Counted from the stretch's first letter, positions 1 through 9,380 are shown. The stretch: 64,000 bases of DNA from Lederbergia sp. NSJ-179 (GCF_022867885.1 NZ_JALIFP010000002.1:124001-188000); one strand, 5' to 3'. Notes: generated from the sequence alone by a model not told the origin. Numbers and translations are program-made.

Positions 1-963
1 GTATTAGCCGAATGGCGGGAAGGGTTACTCCGAAATGTTTCCTTTGAAGCGATTGCGGCAGGAAAACAAGTAGCAGACGACGGCGAAATTGTAGCTGTAC
101 TAATAGGGGAAGCTGTACAATCCTATACACAAGAGCTCATTTCCTATGGCGCAGACCGGGTGATCACCATAGAAAATGATCAATTAAAACATTATACTTC
201 AGACGGCTATTCTCAATGCCTGCTTGCGGCGTTAGAAAAAGAAAAACCAGATGCATTGGTGATGGGGCACACAGCTTTAGGAAAGGATCTATCCCCTAAA
301 ATTGCGAATCGATTGGGTGCAGGATTGATTTCAGATGTTACGGCCATCGAATTCAGCGATAACCAACCTATTTTCGTTCGACCTATCTATTCAGGAAAAG
401 CTTTTGAAAAGAAAAAGATTATCGATGATTTTATCTTTATTACCATTCGGCCCAATAATATTGAGCCATTAAAAAGGGACGATACACGCACGGGTGAGAT
501 CAGTTCGATAGAGGTGGAAGTGAAGGATCTTCGAATGACAATTAAAGAAGTCATTAGAAAGGCAAGTGTTGGGGTTGATTTATCGGAAGCAAAAGTTGTT
601 GTAGCTGGCGGCCGTGGTGTAAAGAGTGCGGATGGATTTAAGCCCTTACAAGAGTTGGCGGATGTTCTTGGTGGTGCAGTTGGTGCTTCACGCGGTGCTT
701 GTGATGCTGATTATTGTGACTATTCCTTACAGATTGGTCAAACCGGAAAGGTTGTCACCCCCGATTTATACATCGCTTGCGGAATCTCGGGAGCGATCCA
801 GCATTTAGCCGGAATGTCCAATTCTAAAGTAATTGTCGCGATCAATAAAGATCCGGAAGCCAATATATTCCAGGTGGCCGACTATGGCATTGTCGGGGAT
901 CTATTCGAGGTCGTTCCTCTGCTTACAGAGGAATTACGAAAAATGAAGATGGCTTCAACGTAA
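1..963 (+). CDS. etfA: Electron transfer flavoprotein alpha subunit, 5'-truncated
   Basis: The reading frame is open from base 1, so the first methionine at 160 is internal and the true start lies just outside the window. About 320 residues remain of a usual ~325. EtfA pairs with EtfB to carry electrons from acyl-CoA dehydrogenases to the respiratory chain. The C-terminal FAD domain is clear: GGRGVKS, then GASRGACDADY, IGQTGKVV and a GISGAIQHLAGM stretch, all standard EtfA landmarks. The next gene is trxA, as in B. subtilis (etfB-etfA-trxA-uvrC). The start and the upstream partner cannot be seen. Confidence 0.94.
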   Translation, partial: VLAEWREGLLRNVSFEAIAAGKQVADDGEIVAVLIGEAVQSYTQELISYGADRVITIENDQLKHYTSDGYSQCLLAALEKEKPDALVMGHTALGKDLSPKIANRLGAGLISDVTAIEFSDNQPIFVRPIYSGKAFEKKKIIDDFIFITIRPNNIEPLKRDDTRTGEISSIEVEVKDLRMTIKEVIRKASVGVDLSEAKVVVAGGRGVKSADGFKPLQELADVLGGAVGASRGACDADYCDYSLQIGQTGKVVTPDLYIACGISGAIQHLAGMSNSKVIVAINKDPEANIFQVADYGIVGDLFEVVPLLTEELRKMKMAST

Positions 964-971
964 GCAAATTA

Positions 972-1001
972 TTCGCAACAACATCTTTCAAATGATATAC
1001 T
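972..1001 (+). promoter_or_regulatory. Possible sigma-A promoter of trxA
   Basis: TTCGCA and TATACT separated by 18 bases, 40 bases upstream of the trxA start and just after etfA ends. The -10 element is good and the -35 weak, so this is tentative. trxA is known to have its own promoters in B. subtilis. Confidence 0.35.
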
Positions 1002-1040
1002 GACGATAAGTTTTGAATGTATATTAGGAGGGTGTATTGA

Positions 1041-1355
1041 ATGGCTATTTCACATGCAACAGATCAAAACTTCGCCTCCGAAATTAGCGAAGGCGTTGTA
1101 TTGGTTGATTTTTGGGCTCCATGGTGTGGCCCATGTAAAATGATTGCTCCAGTATTGGAAGAAATGGATGCAGAGCTTAACGGGAAAGCAAAAATTGTCA
1201 AACTAAATGTGGATGATAACCAGGAAACTGCTGGTAAATACGGTGTCATGAGTATCCCCACTTTAATTGTCTTTAAAGATGGAGAAGAAGTAGATAAAAC
1301 CGTTGGCTTCCAGCCAAAAGAGGCTTTAGAAGAATTTTTAAATAAACATATTTAG
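1041..1355 (+). CDS. trxA: Thioredoxin
   Basis: A 104-residue thioredoxin, the usual length, with the WCGPC redox motif (Cys29 and Cys32) and the cis-proline loop SIPTLIVF. It reduces disulfides in ribonucleotide reductase, PAPS reductase and other cytoplasmic proteins, and is recycled by thioredoxin reductase. GGAGGG lies 7-12 bases upstream of the ATG. The gene has its own terminator and sits between etfA and uvrC as in B. subtilis. Confidence 0.98.
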   Translation: MAISHATDQNFASEISEGVVLVDFWAPWCGPCKMIAPVLEEMDAELNGKAKIVKLNVDDNQETAGKYGVMSIPTLIVFKDGEEVDKTVGFQPKEALEEFLNKHI

Positions 1356-1358
1356 ATC

Positions 1359-1385
1359 AATCCGGGCCTTGAGTCCGGATTTTTA
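1359..1385 (+). terminator. Intrinsic terminator after trxA
   Basis: A 7-bp stem AATCCGG/CCGGATT (1359-1365 and 1375-1381) with a 9-base loop, running into five T's. It begins three bases after the trxA stop codon. Confidence 0.75.
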
Positions 1386-1408
1386 GTTTCAAGATTGGAG
1401 GGATGGTG

Positions 1409-3196
1409 GTGCTGGACAATATCAAAAATAAGTTGGAGATTCTTCCAGACCAGCCTGGTTGCTACTTAATGAAAGATCGCCAAGGAACAATCATCTATAT
1501 AGGAAAAGCAAAAGTCTTAAAAAATCGAGTGCGCTCCTATTTTACGGGCTCCCATGATACGAAGACACAGCGTCTTGTCAATGAAATTAGGGATTTTGAA
1601 TATATTATTACTTCTTCTAATATTGAGGCCTTGATTTTAGAAATGAATCTAATTAAAAAGCATGATCCCAAATACAATATTATGCTGAAGGATGATAAAA
1701 GTTATCCTTATATCAAATTAACAAATGAGCGGCATCCTCGTCTCATAATTACTCGTAAAGTAAAAAAAGATAAAGGAAAATATTTTGGCCCTTATCCGAA
1801 TGCCTTGGCAGCTAATGAAACCAAAAAACTGCTTGATCGCCTATACCCTCTTCGTAAATGTCAAACTTTACCTGATCGGGTTTGTCTTTATTATCATCTT
1901 GGACAATGCCTGGCTCCCTGTGTGAATGAAGTTTCCCAAGAAACCTATAAAAAGATGACAAATGAAATTACGAAATTTTTAAATGGCGGCTATAAAGAGA
2001 TCAAAGCAGATTTACAGAAAAAGATGGAAGAGGCGGCCGAAAAGCTTGAATTTGAGCGGGCAAAAGAATATCGCGATCAAATTTCCAGCATAGAAGCGAC
2101 AATGGAAAAACAAACCATGATGTCTGCGGATTTCGTTAATAGGGATGTGTTTGGCTATGTCCTTGATAAAGGCTGGATGTGTATTCAAGTATTCTTTATT
2201 CGACAAGGAAAATTAATTGAACGGGATGTGTCCACTTTTCCAGTTTATGGAGAAGCGGAGGAGGAGTTTCTTACGTTTTTGGGGCAGTTCTATTCTCAGC
2301 CCAATCATTTCAAGCCAAAAGAAATCCTGATTCCTGAAAATGCCGATCCACAATTAGCGGAACAGCTTTTAGGAGTGAAGGTATTGCAGCCTAAGAAAGG
2401 GCAAAAAAAAGATCTCGTTCAGCTTGCAACGAAAAATGCTCATATGGCATTAAATGAAAAGTTTTCCCTTATTGAAAAAGATGAAGAACGTACCGTCCTC
2501 GCGATCGAAAAATTAGGAGAAGCAATGGGGATCTATACGCCATACCGAATAGAAGCTTTCGATAATTCTAATTTACAAGGAGCTGACCCTGTTTCTGCTC
2601 TGGTTGTCTTTATTAATGGAAAACCAGATAAAAAGGAATACCGGAAATATAAAATTAAAACGGTCAAAGGACCGGATGATTACGAATCGATGCGAGAAGT
2701 TGTCAGAAGGAGATATACAAGAGTCCTTCGCGAGGGCCTGCCCTTGCCGGATTTAATTGTAATCGATGGGGGAAAAGGACAGATTGAAGCGGCAAGAGAA
2801 ATACTGGAAGATGAATTGAATCTGGATATCCCGATAGCCGGTTTAGCGAAAGATGATAAACATAGAACGTCTCAACTTCTTTATGGAAGCCCATTAGAAA
2901 TCATTCCACTCGGAAGGAATTCACAAGAATTTTATCTATTACAAAGAATTCAAGATGAGGTCCATCGATTTGCGATTACATTCCATCGCCAATTAAGAGG
3001 AAAGTCTGCCTTTCAATCAGTATTAGATGAAATTGAAGGAATTGGCCCTGCAAGAAAGAAAATATTGCGTCGTCATTTTAGTTCACTTAAAAAAATGAAA
3101 GAAGCAACTGTAGAAGATTTTACCAACATTGGCTTACCCGTTAAAACCGCTCAAATTTTAAAAGAACATTTGCAAAAGCAGGTTGAAAAGAAATAA
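1409..3196 (+). CDS. uvrC: Excinuclease ABC subunit C
   Basis: UvrC makes both incisions beside a bulky DNA lesion once UvrA and UvrB have located it. The N-terminal GIY-YIG nuclease is seen as [15 protein letters not shown] followed by YIGKAK. A UVR motif ([15 protein letters not shown]) lies near residues 210-225. The RNase H-like second nuclease has FDNSNLQG and DGGKGQ, and a helix-hairpin-helix end has [12 protein letters not shown]. About 595 residues match the family. The frame opens at ATG 1403, but the GGAGGG site (1397-1402) touches it. GTG 1409, six bases downstream of the site, is the better start; GTG 1406 is possible. Confidence 0.95.
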   Translation: MLDNIKNKLEILPDQPGCYLMKDRQGTIIYIGKAKVLKNRVRSYFTGSHDTKTQRLVNEIRDFEYIITSSNIEALILEMNLIKKHDPKYNIMLKDDKSYPYIKLTNERHPRLIITRKVKKDKGKYFGPYPNALAANETKKLLDRLYPLRKCQTLPDRVCLYYHLGQCLAPCVNEVSQETYKKMTNEITKFLNGGYKEIKADLQKKMEEAAEKLEFERAKEYRDQISSIEATMEKQTMMSADFVNRDVFGYVLDKGWMCIQVFFIRQGKLIERDVSTFPVYGEAEEEFLTFLGQFYSQPNHFKPKEILIPENADPQLAEQLLGVKVLQPKKGQKKDLVQLATKNAHMALNEKFSLIEKDEERTVLAIEKLGEAMGIYTPYRIEAFDNSNLQGADPVSALVVFINGKPDKKEYRKYKIKTVKGPDDYESMREVVRRRYTRVLREGLPLPDLIVIDGGKGQIEAAREILEDELNLDIPIAGLAKDDKHRTSQLLYGSPLEIIPLGRNSQEFYLLQRIQDEVHRFAITFHRQLRGKSAFQSVLDEIEGIGPARKKILRRHFSSLKKMKEATVEDFTNIGLPVKTAQILKEHLQKQVEKK

Positions 3197-3211
3197 TATA
3201 GATGCTATACT
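3183..3211 (+). promoter_or_regulatory. Sigma-A promoter of the lysC leader
   Basis: TTGAAA and TATACT with a 17-base spacer, overlapping the last codons of uvrC. The start of transcription would fall about 15 bases before the lysine aptamer. Confidence 0.6.
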
Positions 3212-3227
3212 ATAGAAAATTTCAAAA

Positions 3228-3415
3228 AAGATAGAGGTGCAAGTCTTTAAGAGTAAGAACTTGGAGAAGGTATGGGCTTCCGTGAAGGGTTCTGAAAGGG
3301 GAGATTTGCCGAAGTGGAAAAAGGCCCTAACTTTTTTCTGCTGGTCCTGCGTTTAAGAAATGTAGGATTGTCAAAATGGTACACGCCCATTTTGGAGAGC
3401 TATCCCTACTGTGAT
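3228..3415 (+). promoter_or_regulatory. Lysine riboswitch (L-box) upstream of lysC
   Basis: The leader begins with the conserved AGAGGTGC (3233-3240). Other L-box landmarks follow: AGTAAGAAC, GAAGGGTTCTGAAAGGGGA, TTTGCCGAAG and CTGGTCCTGCG, then a purine-rich closing region. It lies directly before an aspartokinase gene and is followed by an intrinsic terminator, the standard arrangement for lysine-induced attenuation. The boundaries are approximate. Elevated lysine is expected to favour the downstream terminator and lower lysC expression. Confidence 0.87.
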
Positions 3416-3440
3416 CTGAAGTTTTATAAGAAGAATTCAC

Positions 3441-3472
3441 AAGCAATGAGGGGTGACTCATTGCTTTTTTAT
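3441..3472 (+). terminator. Riboswitch-controlled terminator before lysC
   Basis: A perfect 10-bp stem AAGCAATGAG/CTCATTGCTT with a 6-base loop and a run of T's (3465-3470). It sits between the L-box aptamer and lysC and is the expression platform of the riboswitch. Confidence 0.85.
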
Positions 3473-3544
3473 ATGGTAAAAAGATGAACGATTATTTCTT
3501 ATTATTTCAATCAGAGTGGATTATGGAAGAAAGAAGGCAGGATA

Positions 3545-4780
3545 ATGGAAACGATTGTTATTAAATTTGGTGGCTCTTCATTAAGTACAACAGAGAAAAT
3601 TAAAAACGCGGCTGAGCGGATTGTACGAATTAAACAACAAGGAAAAAAGGTAGTTGCCGTTGTTTCCGCGATGGGAAAAACAACCGATCAATTGGTAGAG
3701 CTTGCAGGTCAGATTAATGCTAATCCTGCTAAAAGGGAAATGGATATGCTTCTTACGACAGGGGAGCAGATGTCCATATCACTTTTATCAATGGCTTTAG
3801 CCGATAAAGGAGTAGATGCCATTTCTCTTACTGGTTGGCAGGCGGGAATTGTGACAGAAAATATTCATTCAAATGCCAGAATATTAGATGTAAAAACGAC
3901 TGTACTTAAACAAAAGCTTGATGAAGGAAAGGTGGTCGTTGCCGCCGGATTTCAAGGTGTCACCGAAGAAGGGGAGATTACCACACTAGGCAGGGGGGGA
4001 TCTGACACAACTGCTGTTGCGATAGCCGCCATTTTAGGAGCTGAGCGCTGTTTCATTTGTACAGATGTAACGGGTGTTTTTACATCTGACCCACGGTTTG
4101 TCCCAACAGCTCGGAAACTCCCTTCCATTTCTTATGATGAAATGCTAGAATTGGCTAATCTTGGAGCAGGCGTCTTGCACCCGCGCGCTGTAGAATTTGC
4201 TAAAAACTATGGAGTGGCTCTTGAGGTTAGATCCAGTGTTGAGGATGAAGAAGGAACAGTGATTGAGGAGGAAGTATCTATGGAAAAGAATTTGATTGTA
4301 AGAGGTGTAGCATTCGAAAAAGGGATGACTAGGTTGACCATTTTAGGATTAAATAATCAGTTAAATGGATTGTCGTCTATTTTTACTGTATTGGCTGACC
4401 ATCAAATTGATGTCGATATTATTATTCAAAGTCAAACTGATACCGACAAAACCAACCTATCCTTTTCAATTAAAACAAAAGATTTGGAGAATGCGATGGA
4501 AGTTCTTGAGGAACACAAACAAAAAATTGGTTATGAAGGTTTAGAACATGAGGTTAATTTAGCGAAGGTATCTATTGTTGGCTCTGGCATGGTGTCCAAT
4601 CCTGGTGTGGCTGCACAAATGTTCCAAACCCTAGCCAGCAATCAAATTCAGGTAAAAATGGTTAGTACCTCAGAAATTAAAATTTCTGTTGTCGTTAATG
4701 AAGAGCAAATGGAGCGAGCTGCTCAAGCATTGCATGAGGAATATAAGTTAGGTGCCATTGTCGCAGAAGCTGTAAAGTAA
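3545..4780 (+). CDS. lysC: Aspartokinase II, lysine-sensitive
   Basis: Phosphorylates aspartate, the first step to lysine, diaminopimelate, threonine and methionine. The 411-residue protein starts with the kinase motif KFGGSS, has a TLGRGGSDTTA catalytic stretch near residue 145, and ends in two ACT domains (about 265-405), the lysine-binding part. Length and layout match B. subtilis LysC (408 aa). Expression is controlled by the L-box upstream. A second in-frame start at codon 246 has its own ribosome site and probably gives the separate beta subunit. Confidence 0.96.
   Translation: METIVIKFGGSSLSTTEKIKNAAERIVRIKQQGKKVVAVVSAMGKTTDQLVELAGQINANPAKREMDMLLTTGEQMSISLLSMALADKGVDAISLTGWQAGIVTENIHSNARILDVKTTVLKQKLDEGKVVVAAGFQGVTEEGEITTLGRGGSDTTAVAIAAILGAERCFICTDVTGVFTSDPRFVPTARKLPSISYDEMLELANLGAGVLHPRAVEFAKNYGVALEVRSSVEDEEGTVIEEEVSMEKNLIVRGVAFEKGMTRLTILGLNNQLNGLSSIFTVLADHQIDVDIIIQSQTDTDKTNLSFSIKTKDLENAMEVLEEHKQKIGYEGLEHEVNLAKVSIVGSGMVSNPGVAAQMFQTLASNQIQVKMVSTSEIKISVVVNEEQMERAAQALHEEYKLGAIVAEAVK
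4280..4780 (+). CDS. lysC: Aspartokinase II beta subunit from an internal in-frame start
   Basis: ATG 4280 is codon 246 of lysC and is preceded by GAGGAG at 4265-4271, about eight bases away. B. subtilis aspartokinase II is known to be an alpha2-beta2 enzyme whose beta chain is translated from an internal start at this point. The product would be 166 residues made up only of the two ACT regulatory domains. Translation here is inferred from the ribosome site and the family precedent. Confidence 0.6.
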   Translation: MEKNLIVRGVAFEKGMTRLTILGLNNQLNGLSSIFTVLADHQIDVDIIIQSQTDTDKTNLSFSIKTKDLENAMEVLEEHKQKIGYEGLEHEVNLAKVSIVGSGMVSNPGVAAQMFQTLASNQIQVKMVSTSEIKISVVVNEEQMERAAQALHEEYKLGAIVAEAVK

Positions 4781-4784
4781 GAAA

Positions 4785-4826
4785 AGAGGTTTTCCACTCG
4801 TTGAATAATGGGTGGAAAACCTTTTG
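4785..4826. terminator. Convergent terminator between lysC and yslB
   Basis: An 11-bp stem AGGTTTTCCAC/GTGGAAAACCT (4787-4797 and 4812-4822) with A's before and T's after, so it can serve lysC on the plus strand and yslB on the minus strand. Confidence 0.7.
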
Positions 4827-4839
4827 ATAGAAGGTTAAT

Positions 4840-5298
4840 TCAATTTTGAACAGGATCTTTTAAATCCCAACGAACAATAAAAAGTACCTTCTTTTTCCTT
4901 TTTACAATTTCTTCATAAGCTTCTGTGACCATACTTTTTTGTGCTTGAATTTGTTCTGCGATAAAACCAGCTTCGAGACGGAAAGAAGGCTCCCCTTGCA
5001 TTTGTAGACGTCTTTCCACAATGTTACCTGTTAGCTCCAATTTCATCTCTTTTTTATTTTGTTCGACTACTTGCAACTCCCCCCATGCAGCTTCTTTAAA
5101 GAATGAATAGATTTCTTCATTTGAGAGCAATGGGAACGTTCGAGCTAAATGCTTCCCAACCCAGTATGATATTTCACCGGTATCATTCCCAAGCATTTCA
5201 GGAATTAAAATATCACGCAGCAATTCATAAGCGAATATGGGAACAAATTGTTCACTTTTAGAGTCCTGTTGAAATGTTTGTACGGATGAAGGTTTCAC
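4840..5298 (-). CDS. yslB: YslB family protein (DUF2507)
   Basis: A 152-residue soluble protein on the minus strand between lysC and sdhC, the same place and orientation as B. subtilis yslB. Recognisable parts are FAYELLRDILIPEMLG near the start and ISYWVGKHLARTFPL. The fold is of the type predicted to bind small hydrophobic ligands or haem, but I know of no established function. There is no signal peptide or membrane segment. A purine-rich GAGGGAG ribosome site precedes the ATG. Confidence 0.85.
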   Translation of the reverse strand: MKPSSVQTFQQDSKSEQFVPIFAYELLRDILIPEMLGNDTGEISYWVGKHLARTFPLLSNEEIYSFFKEAAWGELQVVEQNKKEMKLELTGNIVERRLQMQGEPSFRLEAGFIAEQIQAQKSMVTEAYEEIVKRKKKVLFIVRWDLKDPVQN

Positions 5299-5410
5299 GG
5301 TTCTATCTCCCTCTTTTCTACCTCCCTATTATAGTACAAAAAAGAGTTTTTGAAAAAGATTAATAGGAAAAAGAAAAGCTTCTTTCTTCATAAGGGGGGA
5401 AACCGTTATC

Positions 5411-5439
5411 TTGACGCTTTATGAAGGGAAGAGTAAAAT
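5411..5439 (+). promoter_or_regulatory. Sigma-A promoter of the sdhCAB operon
   Basis: TTGACG and TAAAAT with a 17-base spacer, about 95 bases before sdhC. It leaves an untranslated leader of the size seen for B. subtilis sdh. No clear catabolite-repression site was found next to it. Confidence 0.6.
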
Positions 5440-5534
5440 GAATATGTCCACAAAATGTAAGAATTAATTTGTGCTGTCGGGATTTACTTTTATTAATCTC
5501 CAGTGCGGACTCTAATGATTAAGGGGGGTAAATT

Positions 5535-6167
5535 GTGGCGGGAAAAAATGAATTTTATTGGCGCAGGTTGCATTCTTTATTGGGGGTCATCCCAGTAGGT
5601 GTATTTCTAGTGCAGCATCTTGTGATCAATCACTTTGCTACTAGTGGTGAAGAAGCATTTAATAAGGCAGCAGGATTTGTTGAAGGCTTACCTTTCCTAA
5701 TTTTCCTAGAATTTATTGTCATATACATACCGTTGCTTTTTCACGGAATTCTTGGGATTTATATTGCTTTTGTTGCAAAGAACAATCCGATTAGACTAGG
5801 TTGGTTTCGGAATTGGATGTTTACGATTCAAAGGATAACAGGAATTATTTTATTAGCTTTCATTGCATGGCATGTTTATCAAACACGAATTCAAGCTGCT
5901 TTAGGAAACGCTGAAGTGAATTTTCAAATGATGGAGGATATCTTATCCAATCCACTTGTCTTGATTTTGTACATTCTTGGAATTCTTTCAGCTACATTCC
6001 ATCTATCAAATGGTTTATGGTCTTTCCTCGTTAGATGGGGAATTACTCAATCACCTACATCTCAAAGAATCTCTTCATGGGTAATGGGTGTACTTTTTGT
6101 AGTGCTCTCCATTATTGGTGTACGGGCAGCATTAGCCTTTGTCTTTCCAGACTTTTTTGTTGGTTAA
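5535..6167 (+). CDS. sdhC: Succinate dehydrogenase cytochrome b558 subunit
   Basis: The membrane anchor of respiratory complex II, carrying two haems b and reducing menaquinone. The 210-residue protein has five hydrophobic segments. Histidines 28, 70, 113 and 156 line up with the four haem ligands known in B. subtilis SdhC (28, 70, 113, 155). RLHSLLGVIPVG at the N-terminus is nearly identical to that family. It starts at GTG 5535 behind a strong AAGGGGGGT site and is first in sdhCAB. Confidence 0.95.
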   Translation: MAGKNEFYWRRLHSLLGVIPVGVFLVQHLVINHFATSGEEAFNKAAGFVEGLPFLIFLEFIVIYIPLLFHGILGIYIAFVAKNNPIRLGWFRNWMFTIQRITGIILLAFIAWHVYQTRIQAALGNAEVNFQMMEDILSNPLVLILYILGILSATFHLSNGLWSFLVRWGITQSPTSQRISSWVMGVLFVVLSIIGVRAALAFVFPDFFVG

Positions 6168-6211
6168 TGGAGGGCAATGAACAATGGGTAAAAAAGGAGT
6201 GAGTCACAACG

Positions 6212-7972
6212 ATGAATAACGGTAAAATCATCGTCGTCGGTGGAGGCTTAGCCGGCTTAATGGCAACTATAAAAATAGCTGAAGCAGGTAAGCAAGTGGA
6301 TTTATTTTCACTTGTTCCTGTGAAACGTTCGCATTCCGTCTGTGCTCAAGGTGGAATTAATGGAGCTGTGAATACAAAAGGTGAAGGGGATTCGCCTTGG
6401 ATACATTTTGATGATACAGTATATGGTGGTGACTTCTTGGCTAACCAGCCGCCGGTTAAAGCGATGTGTGATGCAGCACCAGGAATCATTAATCTTTTAG
6501 ATCGGATGGGTGTGATGTTTAATCGTACACCTGAAGGATTATTAGATTTTCGTAGATTTGGCGGAACTCAACATCACCGTACTGCCTATGCAGGAGCGAC
6601 GACTGGTCAACAGCTTTTATATGCATTGGACGAGCAAGTTCGTCGACAGGAAGTTGCTGGACTTGTGAATAAATATGAGGGTTGGGATTTTCTCGGTATT
6701 ATTCAAGATGATGCGGGGGCTTGTCGAGGAATTGTAGCACAAAATATGACAACAATGGAAATACAGTCGTTTCCAGCGGATGCCGTTCTTTTAGCAACGG
6801 GAGGCCCTGGAATCATTTTTGGAAAATCCACAAATTCTGTGATCAATACAGGATCTGCTGCTTCTGTTGTTTATCAACAAGGTGCAACTTATGCAAATGG
6901 AGAATTTATTCAAATACATCCAACTGCCATCCCTGGAGATGATAAGTTACGTTTAATGAGTGAATCTGCTCGTGGTGAAGGTGGAAGAATTTGGACGTAT
7001 AAAGATGGAAAACCATGGTATTTCTTAGAAGAAAAATATCCTGCATATGGAAACCTAGTTCCTCGTGATATTGCGACACGGGAAATTTTCCATGTATGCG
7101 TAGATATGAAACTAGGTCTTAACGGTGAAAATATGGTCTATCTTGATCTTTCACATAAAGATCCTCATGAACTCGATGTCAAACTTGGTGGAATCATTGA
7201 AATTTATGAGAAATTTACTGGGGAAGACCCACGTAAAGTACCAATGAAAATATTCCCGGCCGTTCACTATTCAATGGGTGGACTTTGGGTTGATTATGAG
7301 CAACATACGAATATTGAAGGTTTGTTTGCGGCTGGGGAATGTGATTATTCACAACATGGTGCAAACAGACTAGGAGCGAACTCTTTATTGTCTGCTATAT
7401 ACGGTGGAATGGTCGCAGGTCCTGAAGCAGTTAAATATGTCGATGGATTGGAAAAGACCTCCGATTCTTTATCATCGTCCTTGTTCGATTCTGCGACAAA
7501 GAAAGAGCAAGAAAAATGGGCTGACATTATGTCCATGGATGGCGATGAAAATGCTTATGTCCTCCATAAAGAACTAGGTGAATGGATGACAGACAATGTG
7601 ACAGTTGTCCGTTATAACGATAAATTAAAGCAGACAGATGATAAAATTCTTGAATTAATGGACAGATGGAAAAACATCAACATTAATGATACATCTAGTT
7701 GGAGCAATCAGGGTGCAATGTTTACAAGACAATTGTGGAATATGTTACAACTAGCACGTGTAATCACCATTGGTGCATTGAATCGGAACGAGAGTAGGGG
7801 AGCTCATTATAAACCAGATTTCCCTGATCGTAATGATGAAGAATGGTTAAAGACAACAAAAGCAAATTACAATGCTAGCACGAATTCCCCTGAATTTAGT
7901 TATGAAGATGTAGATGTTTCACTTATTAAACCTCGTGAACGGAATTATGCTAAAAAGAAAGAGGGGAAATAA
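6212..7972 (+). CDS. sdhA: Succinate dehydrogenase flavoprotein subunit
   Basis: The FAD-bearing subunit of complex II; oxidises succinate to fumarate. The dinucleotide-binding motif GGGLAGLM (residues 10-17) is present, and His41 in RSHSVCAQGG is the expected covalent FAD attachment site. HGANRLGANSLL near residue 390 is the conserved flavoprotein stretch. At 586 residues it matches the B. subtilis protein. An AAAGGAGTGAG ribosome site lies about eight bases before the ATG, and sdhB starts four bases after the stop. Confidence 0.97.
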   Translation: MNNGKIIVVGGGLAGLMATIKIAEAGKQVDLFSLVPVKRSHSVCAQGGINGAVNTKGEGDSPWIHFDDTVYGGDFLANQPPVKAMCDAAPGIINLLDRMGVMFNRTPEGLLDFRRFGGTQHHRTAYAGATTGQQLLYALDEQVRRQEVAGLVNKYEGWDFLGIIQDDAGACRGIVAQNMTTMEIQSFPADAVLLATGGPGIIFGKSTNSVINTGSAASVVYQQGATYANGEFIQIHPTAIPGDDKLRLMSESARGEGGRIWTYKDGKPWYFLEEKYPAYGNLVPRDIATREIFHVCVDMKLGLNGENMVYLDLSHKDPHELDVKLGGIIEIYEKFTGEDPRKVPMKIFPAVHYSMGGLWVDYEQHTNIEGLFAAGECDYSQHGANRLGANSLLSAIYGGMVAGPEAVKYVDGLEKTSDSLSSSLFDSATKKEQEKWADIMSMDGDENAYVLHKELGEWMTDNVTVVRYNDKLKQTDDKILELMDRWKNININDTSSWSNQGAMFTRQLWNMLQLARVITIGALNRNESRGAHYKPDFPDRNDEEWLKTTKANYNASTNSPEFSYEDVDVSLIKPRERNYAKKKEGK

Positions 7973-7975
7973 GGA

Positions 7976-8743
7976 ATGAGTGAACAGAAAAAAGTAACAT
8001 TCATTATCACACGTCAGCAAACTGCTGATTCGCAACCTTATGAAGAAAAGTTTGTTTTAGATTACCGTCCTAATATGAACGTGATTTCGGCATTAATGGA
8101 AATTCGCAGAAATCCAGTTAATGCTGAAGGGAAGAAAACAACCCCTGTTGCTTGGGATATGAATTGTCTGGAAGAGGTATGCGGGGCTTGTTCTATGGTG
8201 ATCAACGGCAAGCCACAACAATCTTGTACAGCTTTGATTGATAAATTGCAACAACCGATTCGCCTTGCTCCGATGGCAACTTTCCCAGTTGTTCGAGATT
8301 TGATTGTCGACAGAAGTAGAATGTTTGATTCCCTTAAAAGGATCAAAGCATGGATTCCAATTGACGGAACTTATGATTTAGGTCCAGGACCACGCATGCC
8401 TGAAAGAAAACGCCAATGGGCGTATGAACTTTCGAAATGTATGACATGCGGTGTTTGTCTTGAAGCCTGCCCAAATGTAAATAGCAAATCTAACTTTATT
8501 GGACCTGCCTTTTTATCACTCGTTCGTCTTTATAATGCTCACCCAACTGGTGCCATGAATAAGGATGAACGGTTAGAAACATTAATGGATGAGGGCGGCA
8601 TTGCGGATTGTGGAAACTCGCAAAACTGTGTGCAAGTTTGTCCAAAAGGCATCCCGCTCACGACATCTATTGCCGCTATGAACCGTGCAACCAATATTCA
8701 AATGTTTAAAAACTTCTTCGGAAGCGATCATATGGTTGATTAA
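7976..8743 (+). CDS. sdhB: Succinate dehydrogenase iron-sulfur subunit
   Basis: Passes electrons from SdhA to SdhC through three iron-sulfur clusters. The [2Fe-2S] ligands are Cys64, Cys69, Cys72 and Cys84. The bacterial ferredoxin motif CMTCGVCLEACP supplies the [4Fe-4S] centre, and NCVQVCPKGIPL completes the [3Fe-4S] site. The 255-residue length is standard. It ends the operon; a strong terminator follows at once. The ysmA gene found next in B. subtilis is missing here. Confidence 0.97.
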   Translation: MSEQKKVTFIITRQQTADSQPYEEKFVLDYRPNMNVISALMEIRRNPVNAEGKKTTPVAWDMNCLEEVCGACSMVINGKPQQSCTALIDKLQQPIRLAPMATFPVVRDLIVDRSRMFDSLKRIKAWIPIDGTYDLGPGPRMPERKRQWAYELSKCMTCGVCLEACPNVNSKSNFIGPAFLSLVRLYNAHPTGAMNKDERLETLMDEGGIADCGNSQNCVQVCPKGIPLTTSIAAMNRATNIQMFKNFFGSDHMVD

Positions 8744-8747
8744 AAAA

Positions 8748-8777
8748 ATCAGCAGTCTCAGAGGCTGCTGATTTTTT
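8748..8777 (+). terminator. Terminator of sdhCAB
   Basis: Stem ATCAGCAG/CTGCTGAT (8748-8755 and 8765-8772), extended by A/T pairs, followed by TTTTTT. It starts immediately after the sdhB stop codon. Confidence 0.85.
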
Positions 8778-9056
8778 CATGAAAAAATATTACATCATTA
8801 GTCTAATCAAAAGGAACATCCCTCGTTTATTTGCATTATATGGAAGGAATGAAAGATCTTTATACCCGGTTGGGAAAGCCATGGTTTTGCCTGGAAAACG
8901 GGGAAAAGAAAATCATAGTCTGAAGAACTGTCTATTTGGGTAGAAATGGTGGTCTCGGAGCATCTCCAAAAGAGTTATCGATTAAGGCAAGGTGTTCTCA
9001 CATAGTTGGGGCGCCTGATTTTCGCCTATTTAGCTGTTTCTTGCCTTTTGGGTGTC

Positions 9057-9084
9057 ACTCCGTTTATTTCATTCACATATGATA
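9057..9084 (+). promoter_or_regulatory. Predicted sigma-K promoter of gerE
   Basis: CATATGATA at 9076-9084 is an exact fit to the sigma-K -10 consensus CATAnnnTA, and an AC dinucleotide lies 17 bases upstream at 9057-9058. B. subtilis gerE is known to be transcribed by sigma-K late in the mother cell. The rest of 8778-9056 shows no gene; an inverted pair AAGGCAAG/CTTGCCTT is the only structure seen. Confidence 0.6.
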
Positions 9085-9150
9085 AGGTGACAATCAAAAA
9101 ATACCCACCCCACGGTTCAAAGCTGGCGAAGGCAAGGAGGGTTACAATAG

Positions 9151-9375
9151 TTGAAGGAGAATGAGTTCACACATAAACCATTACTAACAAAAAGAGAAAG
9201 AGAAGTTTTCGAACTGCTCGTCCAAGATAAGACAACAAAAGAAATTGCACAAGAATTATTTATAAGTGAAAAAACAGTTCGGAATCATATATCCAACGCC
9301 ATGCAAAAGTTGGGAGTGAAGGGGCGATCACAGGCGGTCGTGGAACTTTTGCGCATGGGGGAATTAAAGCTATAA
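9151..9375 (+). CDS. gerE: Spore regulator GerE (LuxR-type HTH)
   Basis: A 74-residue DNA-binding protein made up of a single LuxR-type helix-turn-helix: [17 protein letters not shown], then [17 protein letters not shown]. It is almost identical in length and sequence to B. subtilis GerE, the last mother-cell regulator of sporulation, which activates and represses coat genes made by sigma-K. Translation begins at TTG 9151, ten bases after an AAGGAGG site. Its presence marks the organism as an endospore former. The accessory island begins after it. Confidence 0.97.
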   Translation: MKENEFTHKPLLTKREREVFELLVQDKTTKEIAQELFISEKTVRNHISNAMQKLGVKGRSQAVVELLRMGELKL

Positions 9376-9380
9376 AGTAG

